Shown: piece by piece, positions 35,511 through 43,888 of the stretch
Layout of the letters: the number at the start of each line of letters is the position of its first letter
Numbering within the stretch: position 1 is the first letter of the stretch
NCBI GenBank assembly: GCA_020831885.1
Contig: JAFIFU010000009.1
Span: 44,850-108,849 of the forward strand
Reading direction: 5' to 3'
Source of the DNA: Ectothiorhodospiraceae bacterium
GTDB lineage: Bacteria > Pseudomonadota > Gammaproteobacteria > Nitrococcales > Aquisalimonadaceae
Length of the DNA: 64,000 nucleotides
Program-made: the position numbers and the translations under genes
The notes under the pieces: model-generated
What the model was told of the DNA's origin: nothing
Database searches by the model: none
The model's input: only the letters and a program-made list of their open reading frames with translations

Positions 35511-37295
35511 TTGAAGCCAACCGATATCACGAACCCTGAATACTTCCACAAGGTGGTGGATTGCCAGTATGCCTGTCCGGCGCACACGCCGGTTCCGGAG
35601 TACATCCGCCAGATCGCGGCGGGACGCTACAGTGACGCCTACATGATCAACTGGGAATCCAATGTGTTTCCCGGCGTGCTGGGACGGACCTGTGACCGCC
35701 CGTGCGAGCCTGCCTGCCGCCGCGGACGGGTGGAGGAGCAGCCGGTAGCCATCTGCCGGCTGAAGCGGGTCGCCGCAGACTACAAGGACGATGTCCGCAC
35801 GCGCATGCCCAAGCCGGCGGAAGCCAATGGTCGCAAGATCGCCCTGGTGGGTGCGGGCCCGGCCTCGCTCACCGTGGCGCGGGATCTGGCTGTCCTGGGC
35901 TATACCTGTCACGTGTTCGACGGGCAGTCCAAGGGCGGCGGTTTCATGCGCAGCCAGATCCCCTCATTCCGGCTGCCGGAAACCGTGCTGGATGAGGAGA
36001 TCGGCTACATCACCGATCTGGGGGTCGTCACCCATTACGACACCTGGGTGGACAGCATGAAAGGGCTGCTGGAGCGGGACTACGATGCGGTCTTTGTCGG
36101 CTCCGGCGCACCACGTGGCCGGGATCTGCCCGGCCTTCCCGGGCGCACGGAGGCGTCAGACAACATACACATCGGCATCGACTGGCTGGCCAGCGTCGCC
36201 TTCGAGCACACCACCGAGATCGGCAGACGCGTGCTGGTGCTGGGCGGCGGCAACACCGCCATGGACTGCTGCCGGACGGCCCGCCGCCTGGGTGGCGACG
36301 ACGTGCGGGTGGTGGTGCGCAGCCCGCGGGCGGAAATGAAGGCCTCGCCATGGGAGATCGAGGACGCCGTCGCTGAGGATATCCCCATTTACGACAACCA
36401 CGTGCCCAAGGAATTCGTGGTGGAGAACGGCCGCCTGGCGGGCATGCTGTTCGAGAAGGTGGAGGCGGTCTACGACGAGAAGGGCAAACGCAGCCTGGTC
36501 CCCACCGGGGAGGATCCGGTGTTCTTCCCCTGTGACGATGTACTCATCGCCATCGGCCAGCACAACGCCTTCCCATGGATCGAGCGGGACATCGGTATCG
36601 AGTTCGACGAATGGGACATGCCGGTGCTCTCACGCAAGACCTTCCAGTCCACCAATCCCAAGGTCTTCTTCGGCGGTGACGCCGCCTTCGGCCCGGAGAA
36701 CATCATCACTGCCGTGGCCCACGGTCACCAGGCAGCGGTTTCCATCGACCTGTTCCTGCGGGGCGAGGACGTGGAGAGACGCCCGGCACCGGGGTTCAGC
36801 CTTGTAAGCCAGAAAATGGGCGTCCACGAATGGAGCTACGACAGCGCAGTGACAATTGATGCGCGCCGTGTCGTCCCGCATGCGGACAAGGACAGGGCCC
36901 TGCGTGACCGGAAGCTGGAGGTGGAACTGGGCTTTGATCCCGCCACGGCCTACGAGGAGGCGGAACGCTGCCTGAACTGCGATGTGCAGACCGTGTTCAC
37001 CGACAAGCTGTGCATCGAGTGTGATGCCTGCGTGGACATCTGCCCAATGGACTGCATCAACTTCATCGACAACGGCGACGAACCGGAACTGCGGCAGAAA
37101 TTGCGGGTACCGGCTCACAATCAGGAGCAGGATCTGTACGTCTCGGGTCCCCTGAAGACCGGACGGGTGATGGTCAAGGATGAGGACGTCTGCCTGCATT
37201 GCGGGCTGTGTGCCGAACGCTGTCCCACCAGCGCCTGGGACATGCAGAAATTCCTCTACACGGTTACCAAGGCGGGATCGGTATGCGCCGGATAA
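35511..37295 (+). CDS. GltD-like FAD/NAD(P) oxidoreductase with 4Fe-4S domains, subunit of 2-oxoacid oxidoreductase
   Basis: Electron-transfer subunit of about 594 residues. The N-terminal Fer4_20 cysteines (DCQYACPAHTPVPEYI; CDRPCEPACRRG) precede an FAD fold (LVGAGPASLTVARDLA) and an NAD(P) fold (LGGGNTAMDCCRTARRLGG). Two C-terminal ferredoxin motifs follow: CIECDACVDICP near residue 500 and CLHCGLCAERCP near 561. I choose TTG at 35511, with GGGAG 6 nt upstream; the frame also opens at a TTG at 35460 without a ribosome site. It overlaps korA by 13 nt, and so probably passes electrons between NAD(P)H and the KorAB enzyme. Confidence 0.85.
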   Translation: MKPTDITNPEYFHKVVDCQYACPAHTPVPEYIRQIAAGRYSDAYMINWESNVFPGVLGRTCDRPCEPACRRGRVEEQPVAICRLKRVAADYKDDVRTRMPKPAEANGRKIALVGAGPASLTVARDLAVLGYTCHVFDGQSKGGGFMRSQIPSFRLPETVLDEEIGYITDLGVVTHYDTWVDSMKGLLERDYDAVFVGSGAPRGRDLPGLPGRTEASDNIHIGIDWLASVAFEHTTEIGRRVLVLGGGNTAMDCCRTARRLGGDDVRVVVRSPRAEMKASPWEIEDAVAEDIPIYDNHVPKEFVVENGRLAGMLFEKVEAVYDEKGKRSLVPTGEDPVFFPCDDVLIAIGQHNAFPWIERDIGIEFDEWDMPVLSRKTFQSTNPKVFFGGDAAFGPENIITAVAHGHQAAVSIDLFLRGEDVERRPAPGFSLVSQKMGVHEWSYDSAVTIDARRVVPHADKDRALRDRKLEVELGFDPATAYEEAERCLNCDVQTVFTDKLCIECDACVDICPMDCINFIDNGDEPELRQKLRVPAHNQEQDLYVSGPLKTGRVMVKDEDVCLHCGLCAERCPTSAWDMQKFLYTVTKAGSVCAG

Positions 37296-39124
37296 ACTCA
37301 GTCAACGAATTCGTCATTCGCTTCGCCAACGTCAACGGCACCGGTTCCGCCAGCGCCAACGGCATGTTCGCCAAGGCCATCTATCGGATGGGGGTGCCGG
37401 TCAGCGCCAAGAACATCTTCCCCTCCAACATCCAGGGTCTGCCCACCTGGTACGAGGTGCGGGTCAGCGAACGCGGCCATCTGGGCCGGCGGGGCGGTTA
37501 CGACATCATGGTGTCGGTGAATCCGCAAAGCATGGAAAAGGACCTGAAGGACCTGGAGCCGGGCGGCTACTTCCTGTACGACAACACCAAACCGCTGGAT
37601 CCGGGCTTGCAGCGTGATGATGTCACGTTCCTGGGCATCCCGCTCACGGAGATCTGTCGTCGGGAATACAGCGATCCGCGCCAGCGGCAGCTCTTCAAGA
37701 ACGTGATCTACGTGGGCGCCCTGGCGGCGCTGCTGGATATGGACTTCCAGGTGTTCAACACGCTGGTGGCGGATCAGTTCAAGGGCAAGGAGAAGTTGGT
37801 GGCACCAAACCTCCACGCCCTGGAACTGGGCTACCAGTACGTCAAGGAACACCTGGAATCCCCCCTGCCGATCACCACCCGGCGAAGCGACCGGATCGGA
37901 GAGCGCATCCTGCTGGAAGGCAACGAAGCCGTGGGTCTTGGCGCGATCTACGGCGGCGCGACAGTGGCGGCCTGGTACCCGATCACCCCCTCCACCTCCG
38001 TGGTGGAAGCCTACGAGAAGTACGGCAACCGACTGCGCATCGACCCGGGCAGCGGCAACAGGAAGTTCGCCGTGGTTCAGGCGGAGGACGAGTTGGCCGC
38101 CATCGGCATCGCCATCGGTGCCGGCTGGAACGGCGCCCGGGCCTTTACCGCCACCTCCGGCCCCGGCCTGTCCCTGATGAGCGAGTTCCTGGGGCTGGCC
38201 TACTTCGCGGAGATTCCGGTGGTGCTGGTGGATGTTCAACGGGCCGGCCCCTCCACCGGCATGCCCACCCGCACCCAGCAGTCGGACATCCTGCCCGCAG
38301 CCTACGCCTCCCATGGCGACACGAAGCAGGTGCTGCTGATCCCGGCCACACCCCGGGAGGCCTTTGAAATGGCCGCCGCCAGTTTCGACCTGGCCGACCG
38401 CCTGCAAACGCCCATCATCCTGATGAGCGACCTGGATCTGGGCATGAATGAGCACCTGTCCGACCCCCTGGAATGGGATGACGACCGCCGCTACGACCGG
38501 GGAAAAGTGCTGAGCGAGGACGAGCTGGAGCGCATGAACACCCGCTTCGGGCGGTATCTGGATGTGGACGGGGACGCCATTCCCTATCGCACCTACCCGG
38601 GCAGCCATCCCACCCGTGGTGCCTTTTTCACCCGCGGCACCTCCCGGGACGAGTACGCCCGGTACACCGAGGAAGGCGATGCCTACGTGCGCAATATGGA
38701 TCGACTGCTGCGCAAATGGGAAACGGCCAAATCCCTGGTTCCGGCGCCGATTCCGTACCAGGAACAACCCCAGTCCAGTATCGGCATGATCTTTTACGGC
38801 AGCTCGGTTCACGCCTGCGAGGAAGCACTGGACATCCTGCGGGAGGAGGACGGCTTGGTCATCGACGCGCTGCGCATCCGCGCCTTCCCGTTCAACAGGC
38901 AGGTCCAGCAATTCCTCACCGAGCACGAGCGGGTCTTCGTCGTGGAGATGAATCGTGACGGACAGATGCGCACCCTGCTGATGAACGAGTGCGAACATGA
39001 CCCGGCCCGGCTGCCGTCGGTGCGCCGTTACGATGGCCTGTCCATCACCGCCAGCGACATTGTGGCCGGGATGCGACGGGTTCTGGACCGCAACAACGTT
39101 GTGCCGCTGAAGAAAAAGGCCTGA
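37283..39124 (+). CDS. korA: 2-oxoacid:acceptor oxidoreductase alpha subunit (fused gamma-alpha)
   Basis: 613-residue KorA-type subunit of a CoA-acylating 2-oxoacid oxidoreductase. The N-terminal gamma domain (FANVNGTGSASANGMFAKAIYR) is fused to the alpha domain (EGNEAVGLGAIYGGATVAAWYPITPSTSVVE and TATSGPGLSLMSEF). The ATG at 37283 lies in the end of the preceding gene. With korB 11 nt downstream it forms a thiamine-dependent enzyme; 2-oxoglutarate is the usual substrate of this fused type, but 2-oxoacid specificity cannot be read from sequence here. Confidence 0.9.
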   Translation: MRRINSVNEFVIRFANVNGTGSASANGMFAKAIYRMGVPVSAKNIFPSNIQGLPTWYEVRVSERGHLGRRGGYDIMVSVNPQSMEKDLKDLEPGGYFLYDNTKPLDPGLQRDDVTFLGIPLTEICRREYSDPRQRQLFKNVIYVGALAALLDMDFQVFNTLVADQFKGKEKLVAPNLHALELGYQYVKEHLESPLPITTRRSDRIGERILLEGNEAVGLGAIYGGATVAAWYPITPSTSVVEAYEKYGNRLRIDPGSGNRKFAVVQAEDELAAIGIAIGAGWNGARAFTATSGPGLSLMSEFLGLAYFAEIPVVLVDVQRAGPSTGMPTRTQQSDILPAAYASHGDTKQVLLIPATPREAFEMAAASFDLADRLQTPIILMSDLDLGMNEHLSDPLEWDDDRRYDRGKVLSEDELERMNTRFGRYLDVDGDAIPYRTYPGSHPTRGAFFTRGTSRDEYARYTEEGDAYVRNMDRLLRKWETAKSLVPAPIPYQEQPQSSIGMIFYGSSVHACEEALDILREEDGLVIDALRIRAFPFNRQVQQFLTEHERVFVVEMNRDGQMRTLLMNECEHDPARLPSVRRYDGLSITASDIVAGMRRVLDRNNVVPLKKKA

Positions 39125-39135
39125 GGGAACCACGC

Positions 39136-40188
39136 ATGTCATACGTACGTCCCAGCTTCCGCCATCCACAACTGCCCGCCAACGAGCTCGGGTTGACCCG
39201 TCGGGATTACGAAGGGTCGCTGTCCACGCTGTGTTCGGGCTGCGGTCATGATTCCATCAGCGGCGCCATCATCCAGGCCTGCTTCGAGCTGTCCATTCCG
39301 CCGCACAAAGTCGCCAAGCTCTCCGGCATCGGCTGTTCCTCCAAAACACCCACGTATTTCCTGGGGAAAGCCCACGGGTTCAACTCCGTTCACGGGCGCA
39401 TGCCCTCGGTGGCCACGGGCGCCAACCTGGCCAATCGGGATCTGATTTACCTGGGCATGTCCGGTGATGGCGACAGCGCCTCCATCGGCCTGGGGCAGTT
39501 CGGCCACGTGGTCCGTCGCAACCTGAACATGATCTACATCGTGGCCAACAACGGCTGCTACGGGCTCACCAAGGGTCAGGATTCGGCCACGGCCGATGTG
39601 GGCAGTGTCAGCAAGGCGGGCAAGGTGAACCCCTTCGAGCCCATTGACCTGTGCACCTTGGCGCTGCATCAGGGCGCCACCTTCGTGGCGCGGAGTTTCT
39701 CCGGCGACAAGGATCAGCTCGTGCCGCTGCTCAAGGCGGCCATTGCCCACAAGGGGTTCGCCTTCATCGACGTGATCTCCCCCTGTGTGACCTTCAACAA
39801 CACGCCCCAGTCCACCAAGGGCTACGAGTTCGTCCGGGATCACATCGAGGCCACCGGCAAAATCGATTTCGTGCCCATGAAATCCGAGATCACGGCAAAG
39901 TACGAGCCGGATTTCACCCACGAGGTCACACTGCACGACGGCTCCGTCATCCATCTCTACAAGGGCGACAAGGAGCTGGACGTGCTGGACCGCCGTTCGG
40001 CGCTCACTGCCATCGAGAACCACAAGGAAGCCGGTCGCTTCCTCACCGGGCTGCTCTACATGGAGCCCGAGAACAACGACCTGCACGACACCCTGGGCAC
40101 CACCAGAAAGCCGCTGCGGGATCTGAACGAGGCCGAGCTCTGCCCGAACAATCACGCCTTGCAGGTGATCAACGACAGCCTGCGCTAG
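39136..40188 (+). CDS. korB: 2-oxoacid:acceptor oxidoreductase beta subunit (TPP-binding)
   Basis: 350-residue beta subunit. CSGCGHDSISGAI and GIGCSSKTPTYFLG provide the cluster-ligand region, and the thiamine diphosphate motif is GDGDSASIGLGQFGHVVRR with the distal NNGCYGLTKGQ. It completes the three-gene module with the FAD/Fe-S subunit and KorA. A GC-rich hairpin follows 15 nt after the stop. It would make or consume acyl-CoA plus CO2 with low-potential electrons. Confidence 0.92.
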   Translation: MSYVRPSFRHPQLPANELGLTRRDYEGSLSTLCSGCGHDSISGAIIQACFELSIPPHKVAKLSGIGCSSKTPTYFLGKAHGFNSVHGRMPSVATGANLANRDLIYLGMSGDGDSASIGLGQFGHVVRRNLNMIYIVANNGCYGLTKGQDSATADVGSVSKAGKVNPFEPIDLCTLALHQGATFVARSFSGDKDQLVPLLKAAIAHKGFAFIDVISPCVTFNNTPQSTKGYEFVRDHIEATGKIDFVPMKSEITAKYEPDFTHEVTLHDGSVIHLYKGDKELDVLDRRSALTAIENHKEAGRFLTGLLYMEPENNDLHDTLGTTRKPLRDLNEAELCPNNHALQVINDSLR

Positions 40189-41229
<1,041 letters not shown>

Positions 41230-41240
41230 GTTGCGCCGCA

Positions 41241-41273
41241 CCGGGTGTCGAAGCCGGTTGGCTTCACACCCGG
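41241..41273. terminator. two-tier hairpin between convergent genes
   Basis: Outer arms CCGGGTGT / ACACCCGG (8 bp, perfect) enclose inner arms GAAGCC / GGCTTC (6 bp) around loop GGTT, with one bulged C. It lies 12 nt after the flavoprotein stop and 31 nt from the stop of the fdh operon's last gene. It fits a bidirectional terminator or 3'-end stabiliser; no T-run is present. Confidence 0.6.
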
Positions 41274-41303
41274 GCCACCGGAGCCCCTGCCTGAAGCCCC
41301 CGC

Positions 41304-41807
41304 TCACTCCCGCCCGTCATCCGGGCTCAGATCCCAGATCTTCACGTCCGTACCCTTGCCTTCCCAGTCGGCCCGCGGACGGATCACCTTGAACGTCTCG
41401 TGAATACCCTCCCCGTCGGAACGTCGCTCCAACGCCAGGAGGGTGTTGACCTCATGCTCGCACAGGGAGGCGGCGTACTCCGCCTCCTCCCTGGCCAGGG
41501 GTAGCGCCTCCCGGAGCGAAGGTGCCCCGTACTCGGTGACGAAATGCCGGGCAAGTGCCTCGATCACGCCCTTGTACTCGGCCTGGCCGATCTCAGACAC
41601 CACCACCACGGTAGCCCAACCGAAGCTCCCCACACCGAGAAAGCCGTTGCGAAAGGCCTGCTGCCGCTTGCCCTGGAAAGTCTCCGGATCGTCATCCGAG
41701 AAGGTGAAGACAAAGGTGCCCGGCACCGCCGGTTCGCCCACAACGGCCGCTGGCTGGTAGACGTGATCGTCGGTGTCGTCCAGTCGCGCAACCCGCAAAA
41801 ATTTCAT
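41304..41807 (-). CDS. DUF6505-like protein, last gene of the fdh operon
   Basis: About 167 residues: MKFLRVARLDDTDDHVYQPA, FVFTFSDDDPETFQGKRQQAFRNGFLG, EVNTLLALERR. It resembles the DUF6505 family, recalled as recurrent in formate dehydrogenase clusters; the function is unknown. I use the second of two adjacent ATGs (41807), 5 nt after GGGAG; the frame upstream is non-coding-like. It follows the cytochrome b subunit gene by 77 nt on the same strand, so it is probably an assembly or activity factor of the enzyme. Confidence 0.72.
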   Translation of the reverse strand: MKFLRVARLDDTDDHVYQPAAVVGEPAVPGTFVFTFSDDDPETFQGKRQQAFRNGFLGVGSFGWATVVVVSEIGQAEYKGVIEALARHFVTEYGAPSLREALPLAREEAEYAASLCEHEVNTLLALERRSDGEGIHETFKVIRPRADWEGKGTDVKIWDLSPDDGRE

Positions 41808-41884
41808 CATCACTCCCATCACGGGGTCCGGACACACAGGCGGCAGAGGCCCGGAGGCCCCTGCCGCCGATCAGCACGCAGACA

Positions 41885-42985
41885 CTAATGGCTGGCCTGA
41901 CCGGCCGTGCCCCCGGCCTGCCGGGCAGTCTTGTTCTTCTCCAGCTCATCCACGCTGACAGGTTGTTCTCCCTTGGCCAGCACGTCCTCATACCAGAGGT
42001 CGTGATGCTGCTTGGCCCAATTCACATCCACCCGGCCCCGGGTCATGCCCTCCAGCGCACCCTCAGTGCCGAGGGTGCCTATGTAGGCGTGACCGAAGAA
42101 AAAGCCGATCCAGAGCAGCGCCACGACCGCATGCACGACCTGGGCAATGGCCATGGTCTCCCGGGTCTGACCGAAGATCGGGAAGTCCAGCACGAAACCG
42201 CTGACACTCACCGTGACGCCGAACAACACGACGCCGACCCAGAACCAGACCTTCTCACCGCCGTTGAGCCTGCCCGCCGACGGATGCTTTCGGCCGATGA
42301 GTCCACCGCCCTGCTTGAACCACTGCCAGTCCGTGCGGTTGGGGATATTGTGCCGGATCCAAAGCAGGATCATGGCCAGCAGAGCCACCGAGAACACCGG
42401 CCCCAGGAAGTTATGCACGTACATGGCCCCTTGGGCGTAGGCGGCGAACCCCTGCGGACCGAACAGCGGAATCAGGACGGCACGCCCGAACAGCAGACTC
42501 AGCCCGGTGATGGCCAGGATGATGAAGCTGATCGCGGTGAACCAGTGCAAGGCACGCTCGTAGGCGCGCCAGCGAACCACGGTCATTCCCGAGCGTCCCT
42601 CCTCCAGTCTGACCCGGCCGAACACCAGGAAGAACAATGCGATCAACACCAGCACACCGATCAGGAACCAGCCGCCCCAGGTGATCATGGGCCCCATCCG
42701 GATCTGGCGCCAGTTCTCACCCACGTTGGTGATCAGCGTGTCGGTGACATAAGGCCCCGTCTGTGTGGTGAATCCACCCTGGCCCTGGCGCGCGTCCCGC
42801 CACATGTCGGCACGGGGATTGGTGGCCCGCTCCTCACTGAACTCCCGTTCCGTACCGTAGACCTGCTGTGCCATCACATACCCCAGTGAGGGCAGCGCAA
42901 CGGACAGCACCAGTATGGCCACCAGGCTCCACAGCATGGACCGCCAGCGGCGCTGGCGCCGCTTCAATTCACTTTCCGCACTCAT
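41885..42985 (-). CDS. formate dehydrogenase gamma subunit (cytochrome b)
   Basis: Membrane cytochrome b subunit of 366 residues that takes electrons from the Fe-S subunit to the quinone pool. After an N-terminal helix and a periplasmic stretch come four core helices with candidate haem-ligand histidines in YERALHWFTA, YVHNFLG, QVVHAVVAL and GHAYIGTLG. This matches FdoI/FdnI-type subunits plus an N-terminal extension. TAGGAGG precedes the ATG. It lies 11 nt downstream of the small lipoprotein gene. Confidence 0.93.
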   Translation of the reverse strand: MSAESELKRRQRRWRSMLWSLVAILVLSVALPSLGYVMAQQVYGTEREFSEERATNPRADMWRDARQGQGGFTTQTGPYVTDTLITNVGENWRQIRMGPMITWGGWFLIGVLVLIALFFLVFGRVRLEEGRSGMTVVRWRAYERALHWFTAISFIILAITGLSLLFGRAVLIPLFGPQGFAAYAQGAMYVHNFLGPVFSVALLAMILLWIRHNIPNRTDWQWFKQGGGLIGRKHPSAGRLNGGEKVWFWVGVVLFGVTVSVSGFVLDFPIFGQTRETMAIAQVVHAVVALLWIGFFFGHAYIGTLGTEGALEGMTRGRVDVNWAKQHHDLWYEDVLAKGEQPVSVDELEKNKTARQAGGTAGQASH

Positions 42986-42996
42986 GGCAAGACCTC

Positions 42997-43191
42997 CTAA
43001 CGGTCTGTCATGCCGGTCATGGCACGATCACGCAGCTGGTCCTGGCGCCGCTGCGCCGCTTCTTCGGTGGCCGTCTCATCGTGCTTGCCCTTGTAGACGC
43101 CGGCTTCGTAGATGGTCACATCCGACCCACAGGCGATCAGCAGGAACAGGCTCATGGTGGCCACCAGGGCGAGCATGGCTTTGGTCGGCAT
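42997..43191 (-). CDS. small lipoprotein of the fdh operon
   Basis: 64 residues from the ATG at 43191, which has AAAAGGAG 8 nt upstream. One hydrophobic segment (AMLALVATMSLFLLIAC) ends in a lipobox-like LIAC with Cys, followed by a short acidic/basic tail (GVYKGKHDET, then AAQRRQDQLRD). No family is recognised with certainty. Its place between the Fe-S and cytochrome b genes suggests an accessory of the membrane complex, perhaps an assembly or stabilising peptide. It is too short for confident homology. Confidence 0.65.
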   Translation of the reverse strand: MPTKAMLALVATMSLFLLIACGSDVTIYEAGVYKGKHDETATEEAAQRRQDQLRDRAMTGMTDR

Positions 43192-43230
43192 GGTTGGGCT
43201 CCTTTTCATTGGCGTTGTACGGGAACCGCC

Positions 43231-43250
43231 GGGGCTCCAACCGGAGCCCC
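43231..43250. repeat. hairpin and C-run between fdhB and the lipoprotein gene
   Basis: Perfect eight-base stem GGGGCTCC / GGAGCCCC with loop AACC, followed on the plus strand by two long C-runs up to 43266. As fdh mRNA the order is G-runs then hairpin, 40-86 nt after... fdhB's stop side, so it could lower expression of the downstream genes or protect the upstream message. The C-runs may include sequencing error. Confidence 0.5.
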
Positions 43251-43276
43251 CCCCGCCCCCCCGGGCCCAGCCGTAT

Positions 43277-43867
43277 TCACGCGTCCTGACCGTAGGCGGC
43301 TTGCCAGCCCCAGGTCTGGGGCCGTCCCCCGCGGCGCATGACCCGTTTGCGGTAGATGTCGGCAACAATGTCGCCGTCACCGGCCAACAGCGCCTTGGTG
43401 GCACACATCTCGGCGCACAGCGGCAGTTTGCCCTCCGCAATCCGGTTCGTGCCGTACTTGGTCAGTTCCGCCTCGGAATGCGCCACCTCCGGGCCACCGG
43501 CACAGAAGGTGCATTTGTCCATCTTGCCGCGCACTCCGAATGCGGTCTGCCGCGGATACTGGGGCGCCCCGAACGGGCAGGCGTAGAAGCAGTAGCCGCA
43601 ACCGATGCACAGATCCTTGTCATGCAACACAATGCCATCGGCCGTGGTATAGAAGCAGTCCACCGGGCAGACTGCCGCGCAGGGCGCATCCGTACAGTGC
43701 ATACAGGCCACTGAAACGGATTTCTCACCGGGCCGGCCATCGTTCATCACGATGACGCGGCGGCGGTTCACGCCCCAGGGCACCTCGTGCTCGTTCTTGC
43801 ACGCCGTGACACAGGCCTGACACTCGATGCAGCGCTCCGCGTCACAGAGAAACTTCATTCTGGCCAT
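43277..43867 (-). CDS. formate dehydrogenase beta (iron-sulfur) subunit
   Basis: 196-residue four-cluster ferredoxin-type subunit that links the molybdenum subunit to the cytochrome b. Cysteine groups: CIECQACVTACK, CMHCTDAPCAAVCPVDC, CIGCGYCFYACP, and CTFC with a later C in LCAEMCATK. Unlike FdoH it lacks a C-terminal transmembrane helix, as in the shorter FDH beta type. GGAGGAG lies 7 nt before the ATG. It begins 21 nt after the alpha subunit gene. Confidence 0.95.
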   Translation of the reverse strand: MARMKFLCDAERCIECQACVTACKNEHEVPWGVNRRRVIVMNDGRPGEKSVSVACMHCTDAPCAAVCPVDCFYTTADGIVLHDKDLCIGCGYCFYACPFGAPQYPRQTAFGVRGKMDKCTFCAGGPEVAHSEAELTKYGTNRIAEGKLPLCAEMCATKALLAGDGDIVADIYRKRVMRRGGRPQTWGWQAAYGQDA

Positions 43868-43888
43868 GACGGCTCTCCTCCATTCGGT

